This document shows, one piece after another, positions 21,501 to 32,012 of a DNA stretch of 39,165 nucleotides. The notes beneath the pieces were generated by a model. It worked only from the letters and a program-made list of their open reading frames with translations. It was not told where the DNA came from and searched no databases. The DNA is taken from contig MZNV01002791.1 in NCBI GenBank assembly GCA_002081555.1, forward strand, positions 1 to 39,165, read 5' to 3'. Numbering within the stretch: the stretch's first letter is position 1; every line of letters begins with the position of its first letter. Source of the stretch: Protostelium mycophagum (Eukaryota; Evosea; Variosea; Protosteliida; Protosteliaceae). The translations under genes and the position numbers were made by a program.

Positions 21501-24500
21501 TCAACTTTCTGTGTTGGTGGTGAGAGAACTCTTCGTCCACAGCGACATCATCGTTCCGACAAAGGTCAGAATCATCTTCGGGTTGACTTCGGTGATATCT
21601 TCCCACAACAAGAACACCATACATCCCAACCCTCTCGAAAGACTGATGGCGTACTGCGCGTTCATGCGGAAGTCCTCTGGTGTCTCCCCCGTCATGACCA
21701 GTTTGTAGTTGACTCTGCCTGGCCTTATGGAATCGATAAGGTCCAAGAGAAATCTTCCATCTCTGAGAGAATTGTCTTTGAAGCTGTTGATCCTCCCATC
21801 TTTGCCTGCTGATGCGACCTGTTGATGTCAGTCTGAGATCCGGTTCGAAAGAGCACCTGTTGGTTGGCCCATTGGAGGATGTCGTTCTCATTGAGTTCTC
21901 TGGTGCTGTCTCTCCAGGAAGTCTTCATACCTCTTATGCTCCTCCGTAGATCACTCAGTATCGTGAACATGTGAAGACGAATGATCTGCCAGATCAGACC
22001 TGATCACTTTCAGCCGAAAGTACTGGGATATTTTTGGTTTTTAAAAACAAATTCCAGTGTTGCAATTTCATTTGAAAAACATGTTTTTCCCCACCCAAAA
22101 TGAGCTTCTTATTGCCTTCGAAGATATCTTTTCCCGCGATGTTGATCACAGAAAATCGAAGCAACTGTCTCTTGTGAGTGGATTCTACGATCATTCAACG
22201 CCACTGACCTGTGCGATCTGTATCACTTGGTTGCAGTTCTCAATCTTTTGGTACGGATTGAGTGGCATCTTAGAGTTCACTTTGGACCAAACGATGATGT
22301 CTGGGACGATGCTGTCAATAACTCGCAGCAATACTAACCCGTCGGAAAAATCTTCACTCATATTTCTGATCGTCTGGCCCATGCTGTTCAGCCAAAAACG
22401 GAAAGCTGTCAAAGTGTCAATTTGACATCTGGAGATTTCGTGGAAAATTCACCTCTCTCCTCCCGGCTTCCGTGATCGTCTTCATGATTGGCGGGGAGTT
22501 GTAGAACGTCGGAACTCATCGAATAACTCAGATTCCGAGAAGAAGATGTCTTCTGTATGGCTGATGGAGCAGTAGTTGTAGATGGGGCAATAATGGGCTG
22601 TACAGTGGGGAATTTATGATACAGGTCGCATAAGAATATGACGATTAATTCTCCGTTGCCCTGGGTGATTAAGTGTCGTTGTAGATCGTTGTATTTATCT
22701 ACAGATCATTCCATCAATATATGATTGAGCTGCGAGGACTACAATGCGGCAGAGCCGCAGTCCAAATTTTCAATTGTTGGTGAACAAATTTTGACTCACT
22801 TTAGCAATGTCTTCTGGACCCAAGATAGGTTTTGAACAACCCATCTCTGCAGCAGTGGACAGAATGACAGACGCTCTCTCTTGGTATTTCTGAGATATCG
22901 TCAGGAATGCATAAGATATAAACGGTGATGACCTCTTCGGTGTTCTCTTCTGGGGGAGAATGTATGATATGACTGAGTTTCGGGATCTTATCTGGTGATA
23001 ATCTTCCCAATAATATAGCCAATTCAACACAACCCTATGTACCTCAGTCTTATCTATTTACTTGGAGAATATTAAATTAAATAATGAATTATTTTTATAG
23101 AAGAGAGAGGATTACTTTATATAATTTATATTTGAAGGACACTACATAATAAAAGCGAATAAAACAAAATCAATCTCTTCACCTTCAAGTCCGTAAATGA
23201 GGTCACTTCGCTCCGTGATGAGTCTGCTTGCTTCAGATGGAAGTTGAGCCATCTCATTATGATATCTTCTGGGAGCATATCCCGGACACTTGCAGGCTTC
23301 TGGCCAATATTCTTCATCAGTTGTAGAAGCTCGAGGGGGTGAACAGTGTACGACACCTTCGACGTGAAATAAATCTGAACGAATGAGCATTGTAGATTGA
23401 CAACCCAATGGAAGATCAAAGAGTGTGTGAAAATGGATGGAAAATTCGTGGAGATTTCTGGAGAGACAAACCTGCTCGATCGCGGCAACAAGATTCAATA
23501 TCGCCGGCGCATCCGCATCTTTCAGTGTCTGTGACGTGATGTTCTTGGAACGCGGCACTCCTGATCATTTTCAATTGAATGAGAATATTTTCTATCTTAA
23601 CAAAAGAAGCAGCATGGTTACACACTAGGAAATCACGTATATATATGTATATATCCGATGAGAAATATGATAGATCACCTATGCCGATAGCACTGTTAAT
23701 AAATAAATTATGGTTGTCCAAAACACTGTCCCAATCATCTGCGTGCCACTCCACCACTCTCTCGTCCACTGTTCCCGGAACAGCAATGTTGATCAGTGAA
23801 CTATTATCGTGTGAGATATCTCAGTAGTTGAATTTGAGATGTCATGAAGCTTTGCTCGAAATTATTGAAAATTCATGGAAAACTCACCATAACATGGAAC
23901 CATCAAAGAAGGAGGTCGCCACGTCATAATATGTATACCCAATAGTCGTCCTCCCTCTGAGTGCAGAATGTGTCAACAACATCTCATTGGCAATGTCGAT
24001 GATCCTCTTTTGCATCTCATCACAATGTCTCTGCAAAAGTTGTTCCTTGGAGTTGTTTCCTTGTCCAAATAGTAGATTTTCACTCGGATTCTAAATCGCT
24101 CAGAATATATCCCAAGATAATCCCTCCATCTACAATGTCATCTACAACGAGAAGAGATGGAAGAGTATATGGATATTTCCGCTCACCTTTTCAACCTCTA
24201 CCCGTTCGAGACTGTCTCTTCGTTGCTTAGCAATATTCTCATCTCTTTGGTAAATCATCTCCTCCTTCTCTCGTAATAACTGTTGCACTTGTAGACGCTC
24301 ACTGTCTGATTTTCTCTTCTCTTCCTCTGATTCTGAATTTAATTTCTTTAGGAGGGATATTTCCAACAAGTCTTTTTCCTGGAATTTCGATCAAAACATT
24401 GGAGATTGATTTCAGTGTTTATAGGGGGGTTTATCAGTATCGGGATAATTGATCCACAGTATTTCAATAACAGTTTCCACGAAAATCTCGCAAAGAATGG

Positions 24501-27500
24501 AAGAGCAATCTCACCCTTTGTCCTGCCATTCTCGCGATCTCAGCGCGTAGCTCATCCAATTCACGCTGCATTATATCTCGCATCTCATCCGATTCTTCGC
24601 GCAGCTTCCTGTCTTCTTCCGACTTGGCCTTTTGAATCTCCAACTCCTCTTTTAATTTCACTGCATCAGCTTCCATCCGTTCCTGCCGATTTTAAAATGA
24701 TTTCAGAGGTTCCGTGATGACTTTGATATTTCTACCTGCTGAGCAGCTGCGTTCTTCTCGATCTCCTCTCTCTGTCTGTCTTGTTGTTCTAGTTCTTTAG
24801 ACAATGAATCCAACTCTTGCTTTTGTTTCTCGGAGACCGTCTTCTCTTGTTGTAAAGTGTCTCTCAGCTCTTCCATCTGTCTTTGAAGTTCTCGTGTCTG
24901 GGCCTCTTTTTCTGATTCTGAATTCTGACGTTCCTTCTCCAACTACAACGCGTGAGATCGAAAATCTCTGACACTTTGAAATTTTGGTGGTTAGGAATTA
25001 CGGTAACTACCGTGAGCCAGCTACTAATGCTCCTAACGTGCCAAGCACGGTTAAAATTGCGGTTATAACCGTGCGCCGGCTGCTACTAATTGGCAAAAAT
25101 CTCTGAAATATCTTCACCTTGGAGATGGTTTCGGTGAGATATCTCTTCTCTTCTTCACTTTTCCTCTGAATTTCATCCAATTCCTCTTTTAATTTCTTGG
25201 AATTCTCGTTGTAGATCTCCATGTCACTCTTGTATTTGTTAATCTCGTTTTCCCGCGTCTTTTCGGCGTCACTCATGCCTTCTACAACGCCATTTAGGTC
25301 TTCCCACAGCTTAGTCAGTTCCTGGATTTCTCAACACACATCCATCTACAACGATGTTTTTATGAGGTTATATGTTCTGTTGCTTTTGGAGAAATTTACC
25401 TGAATTCTCTCCGATTTCTTTCGGTCACTCTCTTCCTTCTCTTTGATAAGACTGTCTGAGCTTTTCGCTGATTCGATCGCAGAATTTGCTTGTTCTCGTA
25501 ACTCGGAAATCTCTCTCTCCTTTTCGGCATTCGCAGATTCGCGAGCTGCGAATGCGACCGTCAGTTTCTCCAGCTGTGAAATTCGGTGAGATTTCAGGAC
25601 CATGTATGCAAACTCACTTCAAATTTGAGTGTGTCAATCTGTGCCTTTCCTTGCTGCAATTCCTCTTCCATCTTCACATTTAAATTTTGAATTTGATTTT
25701 GGCGGGATTCTGCCGTCTTCAAGGCTTCGTCCAACTGGGCTATCATTCAGAATTTTTGTTACCAATCAACCAGATTTATTATTGATGGAAAATATCCTGC
25801 TCTACAACTGACCTTTGCGCGAATGTCAGCGACCATCTCGTCTTGAACCTTCTTTGAAATCTGTGTCGCCTCTTCCATCTCCTTGTGGAACAATAAAGCC
25901 TTCTGTGCCGCTTCCTCCTTCTCTATCACCATACTGTCCAAAGCCTGTGACGTCAGGTGACGTCATCAGATATATGGAGAACTTGAATTTTCATAGAAAT
26001 GGAAGGGGGAATCACCTCTCTTCTGCTTTCCTCCAGATCTTTAAGATCTTCTTGATTTCTTTGTTTCATTTCGATGTACTTCTCCTCCACCCTTCGCCTT
26101 GCCGTCTCCTCCAACTTCACTTGCAGACGTAACCTGAACCGTCAATATTTTGGCGGGAAATTTCGGATTCAAAATTCGAAATCGTCTGTCGGTGAAGAGA
26201 TCGATCTACAACGAGACGACTTACTGCTCTATATCGTTTTGAATGAGGGATTCTTGTGCAACGGCGTTCTCGTATTTCCTCTCAGCTTCCTGCTGATACG
26301 TAATCGCAATCAAAGCAAGACACTGAAATTATTATTTCTTATTAAAAAATAAATCTCGATGTGAAAAAGATAAATAACTCACAAAGTAAACAGTGACGTG
26401 GTCAGATTGTTCCACGAAATCGTCAGATGGCTCGTCTAAATCCGCTCCATCGTTCAACTGCATCAGTAATTTTCTCGCGACATTCCCCTCCCCTTTCCGC
26501 GAAATTTCCTCGAAGATCTTCTCGAGCATCGACCTCCCTCTTCTGAGCATATTCTTCTCTTCTTCTGGTGAAATCGTATTAGAGTTGCTCTTAACGGCAG
26601 CACTCAGTGTCTGCCACATCTCTTTGTACTCTTGTTTCCCGCCATTTTGTTCCTGGAATTTCGAGACAGATTGGGTGAGTCTCTGGTTCTGCAGTGTCGT
26701 CTTGCGTAATTGAGACTTTAAGTCGTCCAAGTCTGAAAGTCCAAATTGTGTGTCGCACAGATCCTCGTTCAGAGAATGGATCTGTGATTCCAACATCTTA
26801 TTTTCCAAGGTTAATTTGTCTATCTACAACGAGTCAGAAGGTGAAAAAATATTCGAATACCTTTTTGGAAAAGCTATTCCTCTCGTCTTCGGACACTATC
26901 AATTTGTGTTTCAACTCTTCGATTTGTGTGTCTCTCTCCATCTACAACGATTAATTCTCCAATCATTAGATGTCTTATGGGCAAAATAAATATCATTTAT
27001 GGATAAGAAGAAACCTGAAGCGGTGTGCGTTGAGTCATGGCTCTTTGTACAATTGTAGATGAACCGATTTGTGACATGAGAGACTGGTTGACATTCAAGG
27101 CATCTTCCAATTGTTGGTTCAGAAACATTGTCCTTGATCTCAACTTCATCGATTTGTTTTCGACCTGTCATCCGTCAATATGACAGCTGGTCATCTACAA
27201 TCGAGTCTACAACTGACCTGATTGAATTTCACGACTAATTCCTCGTAAGCGGCCTGCCTTTGCTTCAGATTGTTGATCTCATCTTTCAGCTCATCGTTCT
27301 GTTCTAAAAGGGCTTTTCCAATCTCTGCAGCCATCTGTGCTTGATTTTCTCTCTCTGCTATCACGCCCAATAGATATGGTACTTGGTCCTCATCCTTTTT
27401 TATCGTTGTAGATGAGCGAGACCGGGTGTGCGTTTTGGGTGTGGGCGTCCTCGTGTCGCTCTTGGACAAGCCTGGTATTTTCAGAATCCTTACAGATTCT

Positions 27501-28591
27501 TCAAACACGTGAATAACCGAGAACTTTCACGTGATGCGGGAAGTCTAAAATCTCGAATATTTTGTGGTTTTTTCAACAACTCTTTGGAATGTTTTTGGTC
27601 GTTTTGATTGTAAAAATATGATCTTCAATAAATAATCACTCACTCAGGCTGCTGAGTCTCTGTCTCAAATCTGCGATCTCCGTCTTGGTGGTGACTTCTG
27701 CGAGCTGCGCTTGCCTCTTTCTCTCTTCTTCCTTTTGCTTCATGGCCTCTTTAAGAGTACCTTGCCATTCTGTGAAGAAGGGTGATGTCGTACGTGCTCT
27801 TCTGCGGTCCCTGACAGAGCCCAAATTAATGGGCTCAGCGGCATTGCGGTATTCCAGGAAATCCTGGTGGTGTGAGTGTTTATTTATTTTTGAAATATAT
27901 CAATATCTGGTGATGATATTGTTGGGTCATTTGATGTCACTCACCACAGACGTAATGTTTGGCATGTCTTTTAATGGTATGTCCTCCTCCAACCATCTCC
28001 TATTCGTTGCATCGTAGAGGCCAACCGTATTGACCAGCGGTAATTTGAACATCTTTTGTATGCAGAAGACAGCTTGCTTCACGTTGACTTTGTTGTCCAA
28101 ACATACTACTTTAAATTCGAATGGAAATTGTACTGCGATGACTGCCACACATTAACTTGAAACAAGAATGATACGATTTGGTTCAAGATTAAATAATTCA
28201 GCTCACCTCTATTTCCTTCAGGATCAGTTGGATCGACAGAATTACCAGGAGGGAATGTAATCTTCAGGAAAATAGAATTCTTTCCGCTAACAGAAGGGGA
28301 TAGAGGTTCTGTTGGTGTATTGAGAAGTGAAAATGATAGATTCTTCAAAGGCGTCGGTGTGCTCGGTGGTGATGTTGGGTGACATAAAGGCGTATCTTCG
28401 TCATCTTCTTGTAGATTGATCGACGATGGAGTGGAAATCAGAGATCTTCTTGGGTTTGGACGTCGATTTGTAGGGTTCATGCTGATCGAGCGCCTCGTTC
28501 TCTGTCGTGCATCGACTGGGCCAGGTGAATCACCAGAACTCTCCAATATCTCTTCTTTAGAGAAAGAGGGAGGGGGTGATAAATCCTCCAT
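21501..28591 (-). CDS. Fimbrin/plastin fused to N-terminal coiled coil and talin-F1-like fold
   Basis: Seven-kilobase, many-exon gene for a predicted actin-bundling protein with an unusual architecture. N-terminus (start 28591): a Pro/Ser-rich leader, then SIFLKITFPPG, VQFPFEFKVV, NTVGLYDATNRRWLEEDI and FLEYRN, which fit a ubiquitin fold like the F1 lobe of the talin head. About 27.8-24.1 kb encodes a long coiled coil (AERENQAQMAAEIGKALLEQ; KRKSDSERLQVQQLLREKEE; ELQRQMEELRDTLQQEK). About 24.1-21.5 kb encodes four CH domains of fimbrin type: VDERVVEWHADDWDSVLDNH and FINSAIGIG (CH1), MLPEDIIMRWLNFHLKQA and AAEMGCSKPILGPEDIA (CH2), FRFWLNSMG and WSKVN (CH3), LIDSIRPGRVNYKLV and GCMVFLLWEDITEVNPKM (CH4). 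Fimbrins cross-link actin filaments; standard members begin with EF-hands, which are absent here. The coiled-coil-to-CH1 junction (VEVEK to NPSENLLF) splices in frame, so the fusion is supported by the sequence. Confidence 0.85.
25000..25090. repeat. Imperfect tandem repeat with palindromic cores, intronic
   Basis: Inside an intron of the fimbrin fusion, two related units lie in tandem (about 25000-25028 and 25059-25090). Each has a palindromic core (CGGTAACTACCG-like, CGGTTATAACCG) followed by GCCAGCTACTAAT or GCCGGCTGCTACTAAT. The second unit is preceded by CACGGTTA, which pairs with the following TAACCGTG. A related word is found at 35724-35746. Confidence 0.6.
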
Positions 28592-28739
28592 CCTCTATAA
28601 TCTCGAGGCTCTGCTGTATCGTGCCTGTCCCTCGGAAAATCTGATATATTCCTTGTTCCTCGCTCTGTTCACCTGACATGACATTTTCAACTTGAATTCT
28701 TCTAATTTTAGTTCTGTTTTCAGCTTTTACATCTTCACG
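28592..28739. promoter_or_regulatory. Divergent promoter, fimbrin fusion / NME7
   Basis: The fimbrin fusion (minus, start 28591) and NME7 (plus, start 28740) begin only 148 bases apart, so both promoters lie here. No TATA box is obvious. Co-expression is possible but not shown. Confidence 0.5.
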
Positions 28740-30383
28740 ATGGCAGGTGTAAGTGGACGGCTGACAAGATCGAGCTTTGTTGATTGAGATTAGGTCGATT
28801 TCACCTCAAAGAAAGATGAACGTCTTTGTTTTAATGTGGAATGGTGGGACCATCTCGCAGATCTGGTTCGAAAATACCAATTCTTCTTCTTTCCTTCAGA
28901 CAATTCAATCGAATTGGTGAGTACTTCCAAGACCGGCTTGGAGTGGCGAATAATGATGACAGTTTGATATTCGTAACAAGAAACCCTTCCTGAAGAGAAT
29001 GTTATTTCCCAGTGTTAGATTGGAGGATTTGTACATAGGTTCTATCGTGACTGTGAATGGACGGCAATTTGAAATCGTAGATGCAGGCGACAACCACACA
29101 AAACAAAAATTAGAAGGATCAAGAGAGCAGTGAGTGAGGGCATATTTTTCGCCATGTTCAAGATCGTCATCATTTGAATTTGATCCATCAACACAGAACA
29201 CTCGCACTGATCAAATCTGACGCATTTGAACACACTGGCAAAATTATGGACACGATATACAGAGATGGCTTCAGAATTTTTAAATTGAAAAAGATAAGAT
29301 TAACAAGAAGAGAACTTGAAGAGTGGTCGGCAGTGTGCCGAAAGCCCAGCAGGTAAGTGAAGTGTAGCCTTACTGTTCACTTTGACTGGAATATTTATAA
29401 ACGCCAGTGAATTTACAGAAACCATGATTGCGATCGTGCTTGCTGGAGACAATTGTGTGAGAAGGTGGCAAGAGATCATTGGTAATTTTTTGTTTGACAT
29501 TCTTAAATCCATTTATTTCTTTGGTGAAACTCATTTTCATGACTAACAAGAAGCGTAACCTCAAAATGTTGTGGCCTTTTGTGCTGAATTTTTCAATACA
29601 GCCGATAAATATTTTTCACAGGTCCCTCTAACCCAGCAGAGGCAAGGAAATTCGACTTGGACTCGATCAGAGCATTGTATGGAAAAGATAATGCCAGAAA
29701 TGCAGTTCATGGATCGGCTTCATCACAGGATGCAAGACAGGTGACCCGCATTTGTAAATTATGGACACGCTCATGCGAAAAAGGAAGTGGATTTTTTCTT
29801 TGGAAGACGATCCTTTCCCACAACTGCCCTTCTGAATGACGTGACATGTGGTGTCATAAAGCCACATACCGTTTTGTCAGGTACGGGATCAGATGTTCCA
29901 ACAAGACTGAGATTGTACAAAGGTAAAGCGGGACAAGCTGTACAGGTCATCATCGACGCGGGGTGGGAGATCACCGCACTCGAATTGGTCAAATTAGAAC
30001 ATGAAAATACTGCAGAGTTTTACGACGTCTACAAAGGTGTAGTGAACGAATATCCTGTGAGCTTTGAATTATCTTTCTTATCGCTGATGAGTTCAGGACA
30101 TGGTTGATGAGCTGTCATCCGGCCCTTGTCTTGCGCTTGAAGTGAGGAAAAGAGGCATAAACAATGTTGCACAAGCATTCCGGGAGCTTTGCGGACCTGC
30201 AGATCCATCCATCGCTAAAGTGCTGCGTCCATCGACACTCAGAGCTTTATTTGGCGAAGACAAAGTAAGCGCGCACGATACTTCAAGCTGACCTCCTCAC
30301 AGATAAAGAACGCAGTCCATTGCACAGACCTTGAGGAGGACGCCATCTTGGAAGTGGAATACTTCTTTAAAATTCTGCAGTGA
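28740..30383 (+). CDS. nme7: NME7 (nucleoside diphosphate kinase 7, DM10 plus two NDPK domains)
   Basis: Orthologue of NME7, which in animals is a component of the gamma-tubulin ring complex and of cilia. Exons begin 28740-28748, 28794-28916 and 28963 onward, and join to about 370 residues (human 376). The DM10 domain comes first: FNVEWWDHLADLVRKYQFF, KKPFLKRMLFPSVRLEDLY and GRQFEIVDAGDN. NDPK domain 1 begins TLALIKSDA and has RNAVHGS with the catalytic histidine. NDPK domain 2 has CGVIKPH, AGWEITALE, FYDVYKGVVNEYPDMV, LCGPADPSIAKVLRPSTLR and KNAVHCTDLEEDAILEVEYF, with histidine again present. Both active-site histidines are kept. A very short first exon (three codons) is followed by GTAAGT. 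AATAAA is at 30405-30410. Confidence 0.93.
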
Positions 30384-31009
30384 TTGGCAGTGTGAGACTT
30401 TACTAATAAAAAAAACTGGAATTGATTGGGATCACGCAGTTACGTTGATAGATATTTATTGTATGAGTTGACGTCATGATCACCCCAGCAACTTCTCAAA
30501 CCCACCCAAACCATTTTGATGGCTTACACAACTTTCCGATGCCTTCAGGAGCCCTCCAAGAAACTTGTGCAGAAACTCGTTCTTTGCTGGCTGTAGATGC
30601 ATCGGTTATAGAGGATGAAAGGTGGTTCTGCCGCATACCCAAATCCGGATTTGCTTCGCTTTCATGTTTCTGAATGAAATCCCAGCGAGATTTCGGGGAC
30701 AGACAAATAACGGTTAGAAAGCAATCTTTTGCTTCCGTTCGTCGCGGTGATCATCTCTAAGCCTCAGTGGAGAGGGGAGATATAGAATCATAATGTCACC
30801 ATGACGGTGTCACCGTTATGAATTTCAACGACTTGTAGACGAGAGCGCGTTTCCTTGCTCGGAAGATTTCAGGGAGCACACACGAAGAGGTGGAACTCTG
30901 CAAGAAGCGGTGACTGTCTTTAGACACTGGCACAATCGAACACCACCGTCCCTCAGATGTACCCGGAAAGGGCGAACAGCTGGACATCTCTCTTCTGATC
31001 AATAGATAC
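30384..31009. other. Mostly non-coding; possible 5' exons of the next gene
   Basis: About 625 bases without a clear gene. The frame of the downstream helicase-associated-domain protein stays open upstream of its ATG to about 30929, with a possible acceptor there and a possible short upstream exon near 30840-30893, so its true start may lie here. On the minus strand an AATAAA occurs near 30452 and a short frame reads VEIHNGDTVMVTL near 30800; neither makes a convincing gene. Confidence 0.4.
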
Positions 31010-31417
31010 ATGTCTTATCCTCTGCTCAGACCAGACCTGTTCCCTCCCTCTTCGGATACTGTTCCAACTTTCTCGATGGTAGTTACCACTCACACGGAAG
31101 ATGTTTATAGACATAAGCCGGTTTCCCCATCCAAGTCTATGCCTCTGAAGACACCTATCTTCACAGAACTGGATGATAGTGCTTCTTCTGAGACAAGGAT
31201 GAGTCGCTGGATGAACAATTTCGAAGCTCTTAAGAACTACAAGAACACTTTTGGCCATACGAATGTTACGAGAACAAAGGCAGACTACAGAGTACTCGGC
31301 AACTGGGTCCATGAGCAGAGAAGAAAGAAGAGAAATGGACTCCTCACAGACGCTCAGATATCTCTGTTGGACTCCTTGTCTTTCGATTGGATCAAGAGGA
31401 CCAACGCGCCTTCGTAA
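31010..31417 (+). CDS. Helicase-associated-domain protein
   Basis: A frame of 135 residues from the first ATG. The C-terminal 65 residues match the helicase-associated (HA) domain pattern: WMNNFEALKNYKNTFGHTNV, then LGNWVHEQRRKKRNGLL, DAQISLLDSLSFDW. In this family one or more such units of about 65 residues follow helicases or stand alone and probably bind nucleic acid. Here there is one unit and no helicase motif. The N-terminal half is Pro/Ser/Thr-rich (DLFPPSSDTVPTFSMVV) and likely disordered. The frame is open upstream, so extra N-terminal exons are possible. It lies between NME7 and TypA on the same strand. Confidence 0.75.
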   Translation: MSYPLLRPDLFPPSSDTVPTFSMVVTTHTEDVYRHKPVSPSKSMPLKTPIFTELDDSASSETRMSRWMNNFEALKNYKNTFGHTNVTRTKADYRVLGNWVHEQRRKKRNGLLTDAQISLLDSLSFDWIKRTNAPS

Positions 31418-32012
31418 TTGTACCTCCAGAAGTCACATGAGACAGGAATACACGATAAGAGGACCATGCTCCGACGAGGCCCTGGAATTCTTGGGTGAAT
31501 GTGACGTATATAAATTCTTCTGAAATCGCTCAAGATTACTACTTTAGAAAAATATTCCAGGGTACAAGGCCCTGGATTTCAGTTCATCATCAGATCGAAA
31601 GACCAAGAAGACCTCAGAAAGATCTGTTGACCATTATGTGAGGCAACGTGATAATAATACGAGACACCACCATGTTCCAAACTTATAAACAGTTCGTGTA
31701 TGGAACGAGATCGGGGATGACCTCCACAAAGATGAAACACGAGACAACAATTACGTGCCAAATTCATCAACGTAAACAACAGAATATAACGGCAGAAGAG
31801 GACTTCTATTCTTCGTCATGATGAAGGAGACACAAGAGAATACATTTTTAGAATTTGAATTTATTATCCTCTCCTGTTGAGTTGAGCAGGCTTCTGTACA
31901 CACTTGGTCGATTCAGGTGAGAAACAAGCACTTTTCCTCCGTGTCGTTGTAGTTGGCACTTACGTAATCCTGCTTTTTTCGTCCGGGAGTTCGTTACATT
32001 TTAGAGGTGATC
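31418..32012. other. Intergenic and 5' leader of TypA
   Basis: About 595 bases without a supported gene. Short frames on both strands (for example minus 31579-31779) show no family features. A copy of the recurrent word CGTTGTAG lies at 31945-31952, about 60 bases before the TypA start, probably in its leader or an untranslated intron. Confidence 0.5.

Noticed and set aside
21421-21891. Minus-strand frame rich in Arg and Gln
   Set aside because: It is a shifted reading of the fimbrin CH4 exon; the CH4 frame matches fimbrin closely.
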